This document shows, piece after piece, positions 1-6,932 of a stretch of DNA of 64,000 nt (position 1 is the first letter of the stretch; each line of letters begins with the position of its first letter). Position numbers and translations under genes: made by a program. The stretch lies in the NCBI GenBank assembly GCA_016699815.1, contig CP065012.1:992001-1056000 (forward strand), in the 5' to 3' direction. The notes under the pieces are model-generated. The model was not told the DNA's origin. It made no database searches and was given only the letters and a program-made list of their open reading frames with translations. This DNA comes from Chitinophagaceae bacterium (GTDB lineage: Bacteria; Bacteroidota; Bacteroidia; Chitinophagales; Chitinophagaceae).

Positions 1-23
1 GGCCATCTGCCCTTGTTTTTATC

Positions 24-51
24 AGTCAAACGCTTGCTGTTTGAACTTTTT
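24..51 (+). terminator. possible hairpin terminator at the left edge
   Basis: An inverted repeat with arms AGTCAAAC and GTTTGAACT (one bulged base) around a 7-nt loop is followed by five T on the plus strand. It could end a plus-strand transcript entering from outside the window. It has no T run in the minus orientation, so it is not an obvious terminator for the tRNA-Thr array, which is read leftward. Confidence 0.35.
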
Positions 52-450
52 AGCCTATACCTGGAGTCGAACCAGCGACCTTCCCGACACTTACTGTCGG
101 GATGCTTTATCTCTGAGCTTTTTCTCCTGAGCCGAAAACTGGAGTCGAACCAGCGACCTTCCCGACACTTACTGTCGGGATGCTTTATCTCTGAGCTTTT
201 TCTCCTGAGCCGAAAACTGGAGTCGAACCAGCGACCTTCCCGACACTTACTGTCGGGATGCTTTATCTCTGAGCTTTTTCTCCTGAGCCGAAAACTGGAG
301 TCGAACCAGCGACCTTCCCGACACTTACTGTCGGGATGCTTTATCTCTGAGCTTTTTCTCCTGAGCCGAAAACTGGAGTCGAACCAGCGACCTTCCCGAC
401 ACTTACTGTCGGGATGCTTTATCTCTGAGCTTTTTCTCCTGAGCCGAAAA
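52..450 (-). repeat. five exact 78-bp tandem repeats resembling degenerate tRNA-Thr
   Basis: Units begin at 61, 139, 217, 295 and 373 and are identical over all 78 bases; the sixth repeat of the motif is the real tRNA-Thr. Read on the minus strand, a unit aligns over the full length of the tRNA. The T arm and 3' acceptor strand (TTTCGGC) are exact. The 5' acceptor strand is GGAGAAA instead of GCCGAAA, the D arm is degenerate and lacks the GG of its loop, and the anticodon arm is replaced by an 8-bp hairpin, TCCCGACA pairing with TGTCGGGA around a 5-nt loop (plus 82-102 in the first unit). Tandem pseudo-tRNAs are thus spaced two bases apart. The leftmost copy differs at the acceptor strand (GCCTATA on the plus strand at 53-59). 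The units are not expected to work as tRNAs. Copy number may be under-counted by the assembly. Confidence 0.9.
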
Positions 451-514
451 CTGGAGTCGAACCAGCGACCTACTGATTACAAATCAGTTGCTCTACCAAC
501 TGAGCTATTTCGGC
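442..514 (-). tRNA. tRNA-Thr (anticodon TGT)
   Basis: On the minus strand the sequence folds into a full cloverleaf. The acceptor GCCGAAA pairs with TTTCGGC, the D arm is GCTC...GAGC with GG in the loop, the anticodon stem is ACTGA/TCAGT with loop TTTGTAA (anticodon TGT, read as Thr), and the T arm is GCTGG-TTCGACT-CCAGT. The discriminator is T at 442 and CCA is not encoded. The gene follows hpf, as in many Bacteroidota where rpsU-xerC-hpf precede a tRNA-Thr cluster and tuf. The array of degenerate copies starts two bases beyond its 3' end. Confidence 0.95.
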
Positions 515-613
515 TTGTTTCTTGACCTATCTCAAAATTCTTCGGCAGTAATATTTAAAGAACTTTCCCGGTTATAAAAGGGCACACCGAGTTACCCCTA
601 TTTTTTGGGAAAG

Positions 614-641
614 CAAAGGTAAGTGAAAATGATTAATACAA
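614..641 (-). promoter_or_regulatory. promoter of tRNA-Thr and its array
   Basis: On the minus strand TTG (639-641) is followed after 17 bases by TACCTTTG (614-621), a perfect match to the Bacteroidota pattern TTG-N17-23-TAnnTTTG. It points at tRNA-Thr about 100 bases downstream, so the tRNA and its trailing copies can be transcribed independently of hpf. Confidence 0.7.
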
Positions 642-690
642 AAACTTTGGTAAAAGATTTTTTCAACCCTTTTTTATAAAGGCCACTTAT

Positions 691-722
691 AAAAAAACCC
701 CACAATTAATGTGGGGGCTTTT
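691..722 (-). terminator. rho-independent terminator of hpf
   Basis: The stem CCCCACA/TGTGGGG with a 5-nt loop is followed on the minus strand by seven T (plus-strand A at 691-697). It lies just past the stop codon of hpf, and five A precede the stem. Confidence 0.85.
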
Positions 723-754
723 TGGGGAGAAAAATATATTTTAGTGGGCCTGAA

Positions 755-1054
755 TCAGGCGGCCTGCCTTTCTTTTTTGCGTTTTATTTGACTAATTACA
801 GTTTCCAAAGCAATATCAAAACTTTCTTCAAAAGATTTTGAAGTTTGTTTTACAAAAAACTCATAACGGGGAATCGTTACTTTAATTTCGGCTATTTTAT
901 CTTTTATGTTATGCACCACATTATCAAGCTTCAGGTAAATATCCACCTTGGTAATCCTGTCGTGAAAATGGGTTAATTTCTCCACTTTTTTTTGGATATG
1001 CGATGTAAGTTTTGCATCTGCATCAAAATGCACTGTTTGAATGTTTACGTTCAT
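755..1054 (-). CDS. hpf: ribosome hibernation promoting factor, short HPF/RaiA type
   Basis: This 99-residue protein has the HPF/RaiA (S30AE) pattern: a beta strand near the N terminus (residues 1-8), a helix with repeated Lys (about 16-30), then strands carrying DIYLKLDN and AEIKVTIP and a C-terminal amphipathic helix ending in a basic tail. The family binds the 30S decoding region in stationary phase and promotes 70S or 100S dormancy. Its length fits the short form, which lacks the dimerising C-terminal domain of long HPF. I start it at the ATG at 1054; an in-frame TTG three codons upstream is less likely. It lies downstream of rpsU and xerC in the order usual for Bacteroidota, so it sits among translation genes. 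Its own terminator follows. Confidence 0.92.
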   Translation of the reverse strand: MNVNIQTVHFDADAKLTSHIQKKVEKLTHFHDRITKVDIYLKLDNVVHNIKDKIAEIKVTIPRYEFFVKQTSKSFEESFDIALETVISQIKRKKERQAA

Positions 1055-1197
1055 GACGCTCAAATTTTAAATGTTAATCAAAAAAAATTAAGGTAAAAAT
1101 CACATCATAGGCAAATGCTTCATTTCTTTGTTTGCTGTGTAAATTAAAAATAAGATTTTAACCGCATTATTCAAAATAAAAAATTTTAAGAAAAAAC

Positions 1198-2103
1198 TCA
1201 GGCTTTGGGGTGTGCTTTTTTAAAAACATCTTTTAACTTTTCTATGGTATTATGCGTATATACCTGGGTAGAAGCCAGGCTACTATGGCCCAGCAACTCC
1301 TTTACGGCATTGAGGTCTGCCCCGCTATTCATTAAATGGGTGGCAAAACTATGCCTTAAAATATGTGGGCTTTTTTTATCAATAGTGGTTATTAAAGAAA
1401 GGTAGTGTTTGGCAATGGAATACAACTGCCTCGGGCACAGTTTTTTTCCCTTTGTCGTAACAAAAAGTGTATCGTCCACAGGGTAATTAATGTATAAACT
1501 TTTGCTTTTCACATAGTCTTGCAGCGTATCGGTAAGCGCCGGGCTTAATGGTATTATTCTTTCTTTGTTTCCCTTTCCCAAAACTTTTATGGCATTCCTG
1601 CTTTTGTCTATATGATGGTCTTTTAAATTGATTAGCTCTGACTTACGCATACCCGTATGATACAACAGAGTCAAAACTAATTTTTCAGTACGCCCTGTCC
1701 AGTTGTCGGGAAATTCAACGTGCCGGAACAGTGTTTCCAAATCGTTTTCTTTAATAAAAGCCGGCAATTTTTTGGGAATTTTTGGGCCCACAATAGAAGC
1801 CATGGGGTTTGCGGTAATTACAGCTTGTTTTAAATGAAATTTAAAAAATGACCTGAGGCTTGAAATTTTTCTATTGATGGTTTTGGCGCTGCAATCTTCG
1901 GCCGATTTTAGCTTCGCAAGCCAACTCCTTATAAAAGGCGGCTTTATATCTGCCATAGCTATTTCACCATATTGCAGGGTTAAATAACTAAAAAAACTTT
2001 GCAGATCGTTTTCGTAAGCAATTAAAGTATTTTGGCTAAAACGCTTTTGAAATTTGAGGTAATCTAAAAATGCCTGAATATGTGGATGCGCCTGTAAGGT
2101 CAT
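1198..2103 (-). CDS. xerC: tyrosine recombinase XerC
   Basis: A 301-residue tyrosine recombinase with an N-terminal SAM-like core-binding domain (about 5-90) and a catalytic domain (about 110-295). The catalytic set is complete: Arg153 (GMRKSEL), Lys177 (LGKGNKER), His247 and Arg250 (HILRHSFATHL), His273 (LLGHSSLASTQ) and nucleophile Tyr282 (VYTH). XerC with XerD resolves chromosome dimers at dif. The length and the lack of extra domains match Xer proteins rather than phage integrases, and the position between rpsU and hpf is a housekeeping one in Bacteroidota. The ATG at 2103 lies directly next to the rpsU terminator hairpin, so it probably depends on read-through or on a promoter I do not see. 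Only the assignment to XerC rather than XerD is uncertain. Confidence 0.9.
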   Translation of the reverse strand: MTLQAHPHIQAFLDYLKFQKRFSQNTLIAYENDLQSFFSYLTLQYGEIAMADIKPPFIRSWLAKLKSAEDCSAKTINRKISSLRSFFKFHLKQAVITANPMASIVGPKIPKKLPAFIKENDLETLFRHVEFPDNWTGRTEKLVLTLLYHTGMRKSELINLKDHHIDKSRNAIKVLGKGNKERIIPLSPALTDTLQDYVKSKSLYINYPVDDTLFVTTKGKKLCPRQLYSIAKHYLSLITTIDKKSPHILRHSFATHLMNSGADLNAVKELLGHSSLASTQVYTHNTIEKLKDVFKKAHPKA

Positions 2104-2134
2104 AAAAAAAACCGGTACCTAAAGTTACCGGTTT
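2104..2134 (-). terminator. terminator between rpsU and xerC
   Basis: On the minus strand AAACCGGTA pairs with TACCGGTTT around an 8-nt loop, followed by a run of T that ends at the xerC ATG. It would end or attenuate rpsU transcription just before xerC. Confidence 0.85.
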
Positions 2135-2163
2135 CAATATAGTTATTAATTTTAAAACTACAA

Positions 2164-2358
2164 TTAATCGAGTTTACCAGATGCCATTTGCTGCTTGTAA
2201 ATTGCTTTGAGCACCTGAGTACGACGCCTTACTGATGGCTTCATAAAAGCCTGACGTTCACGCAGTTGCATTAAAGTACGGCTTTTTTCAAATTTCTTTT
2301 TGTACTTTTTGAGCGCCTTGTCAATGTTTTCGCAATCTTTTGAATCAATAATAAGCAT
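2164..2358 (-). CDS. rpsU: 30S ribosomal protein bS21
   Basis: A 64-residue basic protein with the bS21 pattern: an N-terminal strand (MLIIDSKD), a Lys-rich helix (KALKKYKKKFEKS) and the RRRTQVLKAIYKQQ helix. bS21 binds the 3' end of 16S rRNA near the anti-Shine-Dalgarno sequence. In Bacteroidota ribosomes it helps hide that sequence. The gene is preceded by a perfect Shine-Dalgarno site, which is rare here and fits autoregulation by bS21. It is transcribed divergently from ribE and is followed by a strong terminator, then xerC and hpf. Confidence 0.97.
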   Translation of the reverse strand: MLIIDSKDCENIDKALKKYKKKFEKSRTLMQLRERQAFMKPSVRRRTQVLKAIYKQQMASGKLD

Positions 2359-2365
2359 TTAAATA

Positions 2366-2376
2366 CCTCCTTTTGG
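2366..2376 (-). promoter_or_regulatory. strong Shine-Dalgarno site of rpsU
   Basis: Reading the minus strand, AAAAGGAGG is followed by seven bases and then the ATG. The core GGAGG lies at 2366-2370. Nearly all other genes in the window lack such a site, as expected for Bacteroidota, so the exception marks rpsU as a gene whose translation responds to whether the anti-Shine-Dalgarno sequence is free. Confidence 0.85.
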
Positions 2377-2409
2377 TGAAAAATAACGGTTTAATTGCAA
2401 ACCGGGGCG

Positions 2410-2417
2410 CAAATATA
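2410..2417 (-). promoter_or_regulatory. -7 element of the rpsU promoter
   Basis: The minus strand reads TATATTTG, a perfect TAnnTTTG element, about 50 bases before the rpsU ATG. No TTG is seen at the ideal spacing upstream, so only the -7 box is called. Confidence 0.5.
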
Positions 2418-2462
2418 TACATTTTATTGCAATAAATACATTTTGTTGGCGAAATTTGAGGC

Positions 2463-3050
2463 ATGTTTACAGGAATAATAGAAACAACAGGAAAAATTAT
2501 AAATAAGGTAAAAAAAGGGTCAAACCTGGAAATTACCATTGAATCGCAGATTTCATCGGCCTTAAAACCCGACCAAAGCCTGAGCCATAACGGCGTATGC
2601 CTTACTGTTGAAAGAGTAAAAGGCAATACCCACCAGGTAACTGCAATTGAAGAAACCTTGCTCAAAACAAATTTAGGCAGTTGGCAAATTAATGAGCATA
2701 TTAACTTAGAAAGGTGCCTGCAAATGAATGGCAGGATTGACGGCCATATTGTGCAGGGCCATGTAGATACCGTAGCCATTTGTAGCCACATTGTTCAAAA
2801 AGAGGGAAGCGTAGAACTGAGTTTTGAGATAGATAAAAAATTTGCAGCTTTAATTATTGAAAAAGGTTCTATTTGCCTCAACGGTATTAGCCTCACCATT
2901 TTTAATATTGGCACCAACACATTTACTGTAGCCATAGTTCCCTTTACTTTTAACCATACTAATATCCAACAGCTAACCATAAGCTCGCCTGTGAATATTG
3001 AATTTGATATGATTGGAAAGTATGTAAGCAGGTTGCAATTCCTTTCTTAA
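2463..3050 (+). CDS. ribE: riboflavin synthase alpha chain
   Basis: A 195-residue protein that starts with the family signature MFTGIIE. It has two lumazine-binding halves, about 1-96 (with SHNGVCLTVE) and 97-195 (NGRIDGHIVQGHVD and CLNGISLTI), the usual duplicated fold. It dismutates two 6,7-dimethyl-8-ribityllumazine molecules to riboflavin. The length is typical. The other riboflavin gene seen, ribBA, is 44 kb away, so the pathway is scattered here. No FMN riboswitch is visible upstream: the gap to rpsU is only about 100 bases. ATTTG lies four bases before the ATG, so the mRNA could be leaderless or nearly so. Confidence 0.95.
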   Translation: MFTGIIETTGKIINKVKKGSNLEITIESQISSALKPDQSLSHNGVCLTVERVKGNTHQVTAIEETLLKTNLGSWQINEHINLERCLQMNGRIDGHIVQGHVDTVAICSHIVQKEGSVELSFEIDKKFAALIIEKGSICLNGISLTIFNIGTNTFTVAIVPFTFNHTNIQQLTISSPVNIEFDMIGKYVSRLQFLS

Positions 3051-3088
3051 ATACGGGTACTGTATATTGCAGTTTTTAAATTTACTAA

Positions 3089-4600
3089 ATGCCGCAAAAA
3101 ACTGCTATAATAATTGGCGCCGGACCGGCCGGGCTTACAGCAGCCTATGAGTTATTAGAAACCGCTGGAATTAAACCAATCATTTTAGAAAAAAGCGAAG
3201 ATATTGGCGGCTTATCAAAAACCGTAAATTATAAAGGTAACCGCATGGATATTGGCGGCCACAGGTTTTTTTCAAAATCGGAAAGGGTGAATAATTGGTG
3301 GCTGAAACAATTGCCCCTGGAAAAAAATGCAGGCAGTAATATTGATTTGAGTTACCAGCACAAACATTTTACACTGGAACATGCAAATCTGGCAACTGGC
3401 ACCAACACTGAAAACATAATGCTGGTACGCAACAGGCTTTCACGCATTTATTACCTCGGTAAGTTTTTTGATTACCCTTTAAAATTATCGTTCAACACAA
3501 TTGCAAAACTGGGCATTGGAAAATTTTTTAAAATAGTAAGTTCTTATTTCTATTCCTCCATAAAACCGGTAAAGCCTGAAAACAGTTTGGAAGATTTTAT
3601 TAAAAACCGTTTTGGTGCAGAACTTTACGAAACATTTTTTAAAGAATACACCGAAAAAGTTTGGGGCGTGCCCTGCAGCAGCATACCGGCAGAATGGGGC
3701 CACCAGCGCATTAAAGGTTTATCCATAAAAGAAGTGCTGAAGCATGCTTTCAAAGTACAAAAGAATGTACAAACTTCACTGATAGAAAAATTTCTTTACC
3801 CAAAATATGGCCCCGGGCAAATGTGGCAAACCGTTGCCAAAAAAATACTAGAAAAAGGCGGTGAAATTTACTTTAACCAGGAGGTTACAGAAGTGCTTAC
3901 AGAAAATAATTTATTGAAATCGGTAAGCACAGCTTCGTCCGTGGAAAAAAAAACATATTTGGGTGATTATTTTATTTCTACCATGCCAATAAAAGAACTG
4001 GTGGCTGCAATGCCAGCCGGGCAGGTGCCTGCAACTATTGCATCTATTGCCCATGGCTTGCTATACCGGGATTTTATTACTATTGGCGTACTGGTAAATA
4101 AATTAAAAGCAGGCAATATAAAAGACAACTGGATTTATATACAGGACAAAGGCGTAAAACTCGGCCGGTTGCAAATTTTTAATAACTGGAGCCCGGGCAT
4201 GGTGCAGGATCCGCAAAAAACCTGGATTGGCCTGGAATATTTTTGTAGCATTAACGATAGTTTCTGGAACCTGGCCGACAACCAAATTTTTTCCATAGCC
4301 AAAAAAGAACTGCAAAAAATTGGGCTTGTTGCTGAAAATGAAATTACCGACCATGTGGTGATACGTACGGAGAAAGCCTACCCTGCATATTTTGGCACTT
4401 ACCATAAAATAGATGAAGTACGCAACTATTTAAATGAAATTAATAATTTATTTTTAATTGGCCGAAACGGTATGCACCGCTATAACAATACTGACCACTC
4501 CATGCTTACCGCAATGGAGGCTGCAGAGCAAATACAATCCGGCAAAATAAATAAAGCAGCTATTTGGGAAATAAATACCGGAGAGGAATACAATGGATAA
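3089..4600 (+). CDS. FAD-dependent oxidoreductase, UDP-galactopyranose mutase/protoporphyrinogen oxidase-like
   Basis: A 503-residue flavoprotein. The N terminus has a dinucleotide-binding strand and glycine loop (IIGAGPAG, residues 8-15), then the ILEKSEDIGGLSKT segment and RMDIGGHRFFSKS, a pattern shared by UDP-galactopyranose mutases and related amine-oxidase-fold proteins. A second motif (LIGRNGMHRYNNTDHSM) near the C terminus is where such proteins close the FAD site. There is no signal peptide. It overlaps the next gene, a membrane glycosyltransferase, by 8 bases, so the two are probably translationally coupled and work on one glycan or lipid-linked sugar. The substrate is not evident. 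True UDP-galactopyranose mutases are shorter (about 370-400 residues), so I keep the name general. Confidence 0.75.
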   Translation: MPQKTAIIIGAGPAGLTAAYELLETAGIKPIILEKSEDIGGLSKTVNYKGNRMDIGGHRFFSKSERVNNWWLKQLPLEKNAGSNIDLSYQHKHFTLEHANLATGTNTENIMLVRNRLSRIYYLGKFFDYPLKLSFNTIAKLGIGKFFKIVSSYFYSSIKPVKPENSLEDFIKNRFGAELYETFFKEYTEKVWGVPCSSIPAEWGHQRIKGLSIKEVLKHAFKVQKNVQTSLIEKFLYPKYGPGQMWQTVAKKILEKGGEIYFNQEVTEVLTENNLLKSVSTASSVEKKTYLGDYFISTMPIKELVAAMPAGQVPATIASIAHGLLYRDFITIGVLVNKLKAGNIKDNWIYIQDKGVKLGRLQIFNNWSPGMVQDPQKTWIGLEYFCSINDSFWNLADNQIFSIAKKELQKIGLVAENEITDHVVIRTEKAYPAYFGTYHKIDEVRNYLNEINNLFLIGRNGMHRYNNTDHSMLTAMEAAEQIQSGKINKAAIWEINTGEEYNG

Positions 4601-5879
4601 CCCAATCATTATTTGGCCTAAAAATAAAAAATACCGCATCTTCATTTCGGTTATCCTTCTTGCCTTTATTGTTGTTACACTTACCAAAGCCTATCACTAT
4701 GTAAAAGATTACGGCGGCTGCGATTTACGTACAAGGGTTACCGGCACAAGGCTACTGGGCACAAATCAATCTCCCTATTTTTATTTTTGGAAGCCAGGAG
4801 ACAATGAACGCTACCTTGCCCCGGGAAACAAGCAGGGCGAATTGGCCAATGGAAATATAGTAACGCCTGCGGCAATGGCTTCGCTTTATCCAATTTATAA
4901 TTTGCCTTATAAATATGTAAGGTGGCTTTGGGCTTTATTGGAAACAGGCTTTGCAGTTGCAAGTATTGTACTGCTGGCTAAAACGGCAAAAACTAAAAAC
5001 TTTTACCCTGTAGCCCTGGTAATTGCAGGGTTGCTTTGCAGCGATATTTTTCTTGCTGAAATTGAGCGTGGACAAATGTATTTAGGCTATTGCTTTTCTT
5101 TTTCATTTTTGTATTACTTATACCAAAAAAAAGAAAAAAAGTACCAGGTAATAAGTGGTCTCTTAGCGGCCTTGTTTATTTTTTTTAGGCCATTTGCAGG
5201 TATTATTATTGTGCCTTTTTTACTGGCAAAAGAATGGGATTGGCTAAAAGGATGGATGGGCGGGCTTGCCTTAGGATTTTTACTATTGGTATTGCCTATG
5301 CAAAAATATTGGTGGCAATATTTTGATGCAATGGATAAGTATAAACAAATGTATTTCGATAAAATACCGTTGCAACTTACCGCAAACAATTTTAGTTATC
5401 CGCAGGTAATTGAAGGCATGTATAATTTAACAAAAGTAAAAGGGTTTAATGTTTATGTGCTGGGAACCGCTGTGGATTTTTTCAATTTTATCGGGGTAAA
5501 TCCATGCATTGAACTGCTTTATGGTATTTTTCTGATTCTTATTGTTTTGCTTTCCTATTTTTTTATTAAAGCACATCAAAAAATAAAGCCTGAAGCGCCC
5601 CACCTATTTCTATTTGCCTTTGGCCTGTATATTTTAGCCGAAATATTTTCGCCATCGGTAAGGGCTGGGTACAATGGTATCCAGTGGTTGTTTCCCTTAT
5701 TGTTGCTTACGCTCAATACAGTAGTAAGCCGGCTGCAATTATTACTATTAATTTTTTGCTTTATGCTTTTCCATAATTTCCCTATTGCATTTTCAAAATA
5801 TATGCAGGCCGGGGAATTTTTACTATTGGCAATTATTTTTAAAAGCTGTTGTAATAAAAAGCCACTGTATCCAGTTTAA
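4593..5879 (+). CDS. polytopic membrane glycosyltransferase-like protein (GT87/DUF2029 type)
   Basis: A 428-residue protein with about ten hydrophobic helices spread over its length, the first at about 15-33. A loop after the first helix carries RTRVTGTRLL and YFYFWKPGD, and an acidic pair sits in IERGQ near residue 158, as in membrane mannosyltransferases of the GT-C/DUF2029 class, which use polyprenyl-phosphate sugars. The ATG overlaps the stop of the upstream flavoprotein by 8 bases. The stop lies three bases from the end of the convergent acyltransferase gene. The family assignment rests on topology and general resemblance only, and the sugar is unknown. Confidence 0.6.
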   Translation: MDNPIIIWPKNKKYRIFISVILLAFIVVTLTKAYHYVKDYGGCDLRTRVTGTRLLGTNQSPYFYFWKPGDNERYLAPGNKQGELANGNIVTPAAMASLYPIYNLPYKYVRWLWALLETGFAVASIVLLAKTAKTKNFYPVALVIAGLLCSDIFLAEIERGQMYLGYCFSFSFLYYLYQKKEKKYQVISGLLAALFIFFRPFAGIIIVPFLLAKEWDWLKGWMGGLALGFLLLVLPMQKYWWQYFDAMDKYKQMYFDKIPLQLTANNFSYPQVIEGMYNLTKVKGFNVYVLGTAVDFFNFIGVNPCIELLYGIFLILIVLLSYFFIKAHQKIKPEAPHLFLFAFGLYILAEIFSPSVRAGYNGIQWLFPLLLLTLNTVVSRLQLLLLIFCFMLFHNFPIAFSKYMQAGEFLLLAIIFKSCCNKKPLYPV

Positions 5880-5882
5880 AAA

Positions 5883-6923
5883 CTAATTTATTTTCCCTTT
5901 TAGCGTCAGCATCTTTTTTTCCAGCAAGTGCCAGCTTAAAATAGCCAGGGGAAGGCAAATGGCAACGGTATAAGCAAATAGTTGCAGGGGTTTTAAATTT
6001 CCCTGGGTAAAAGCTATTAGCATTTGCTGTACCGGGAAGGAAAATATATAAATACCATAAGTAAAATCGCCCCATTTACCGGCTTTGTTTGTGGGCAATT
6101 TTCTATACGAAAATAAGATAACCGCCAAGGGGATAAACCATAGTTGAAAATAGCCTATTGCTGGAAAAATAAGCGCAGCGCCAAGCAGCAGGCAGGCCAT
6201 GAATAAAGAAAGGCCCGTGGATTTATTTTTAAAATCGTAGCCGGAAAGGTAAAGCAAGCCTGCATTGAGGAACAGCAAAGCATAATAGGCCGATTGGCCG
6301 TTTAAAAAATTAGATGAAGAAAAATATACAACATGATTGTTCCAAACATAGAGCAGGTTGTAAAAAACAATAAGCGCTATATACGTTTTTTTAAATTTAC
6401 GATGCAGCCAAAAAACGATGGCCGTAAAAACATAAAGCCGTTCTTCAATAATCAGCGTCCACAATGAGCCGTTAACACCGTTTTCTTTTAAGTTGTGTTC
6501 AAAAACTCCGGGCAAGCCAAACTGGATGCCCGTTGCCGGAAAAATATTGCGCAAATAAGTGTAGGTTGTTGCGTTGCTAAAATAACTGGCCGTATTTAAA
6601 TTGCTAAATAATGGGCCAATAATAAAGATAGATAATAAGCAAACTACAATCAACAAAGGTTGTATTCTTAAAAACCTTTTCCAGGCATATTGTAATAAAG
6701 AACCGGAATGAACCACACTTTTAGTAATGAGAAAACCGCTGATGGCAAAAAAAATCCCCAATGCTATAAAAGAGCCATCGTACCTGTGATGAGTGGCGAG
6801 CATAAATGGCTCAACATCGTACCGGTTTAGCAATGCATAACTATGAGAAAAGGCAATGAGCAATGCCGCTAATACCCTTAAAAAGTCAAAATTATTGGTG
6901 CCTCTTTCGATATATAAATTCAT
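5883..6923 (-). CDS. acyltransferase 3 family membrane protein
   Basis: A 346-residue polytopic protein. The N terminus has the acyltransferase-3 pattern: NFDFLRVLAALLIAFSHS (helix 1 with the conserved His), then a helix with GSFIALGIFFAISGFLITKS, and KRFLRIQPLL after it. Around ten hydrophobic segments follow, including WTLIIEERLYVF. Family members O-acylate sugars on the cell surface or on lipids (OatA, WecH, NodX types). It begins 9 bases after the hscA stop on the same strand, so the two share a transcript, though no functional link is clear. It converges on the glycosyltransferase gene, a possible link to surface glycans. Confidence 0.82.
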   Translation of the reverse strand: MNLYIERGTNNFDFLRVLAALLIAFSHSYALLNRYDVEPFMLATHHRYDGSFIALGIFFAISGFLITKSVVHSGSLLQYAWKRFLRIQPLLIVVCLLSIFIIGPLFSNLNTASYFSNATTYTYLRNIFPATGIQFGLPGVFEHNLKENGVNGSLWTLIIEERLYVFTAIVFWLHRKFKKTYIALIVFYNLLYVWNNHVVYFSSSNFLNGQSAYYALLFLNAGLLYLSGYDFKNKSTGLSLFMACLLLGAALIFPAIGYFQLWFIPLAVILFSYRKLPTNKAGKWGDFTYGIYIFSFPVQQMLIAFTQGNLKPLQLFAYTVAICLPLAILSWHLLEKKMLTLKGKIN

Positions 6924-6932
6924 GTAGTGAAT

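Noticed and set aside
52..450. CRISPR array
   Set aside because: The repeats are directly adjacent and identical, without unique spacers, and no cas genes are present.
13..525. A 170-codon open frame over the tRNA-Thr array with a 26-residue repeated peptide
   Set aside because: The unit is 78 bases, a multiple of three, so any frame without a stop stays open. The strand is opposite to the tRNA, and the sequence is explained fully as tRNA-derived repeats.
1198..2103. Integrase of a mobile element next to a tRNA
   Set aside because: Length, domains and the conserved rpsU-xerC-hpf order identify a housekeeping Xer recombinase; no other mobile-element genes are near.
2345..2791. A 148-codon frame opposite ribE
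   Set aside because: It is antisense to riboflavin synthase and overlaps rpsU and its leader; no conserved motif.
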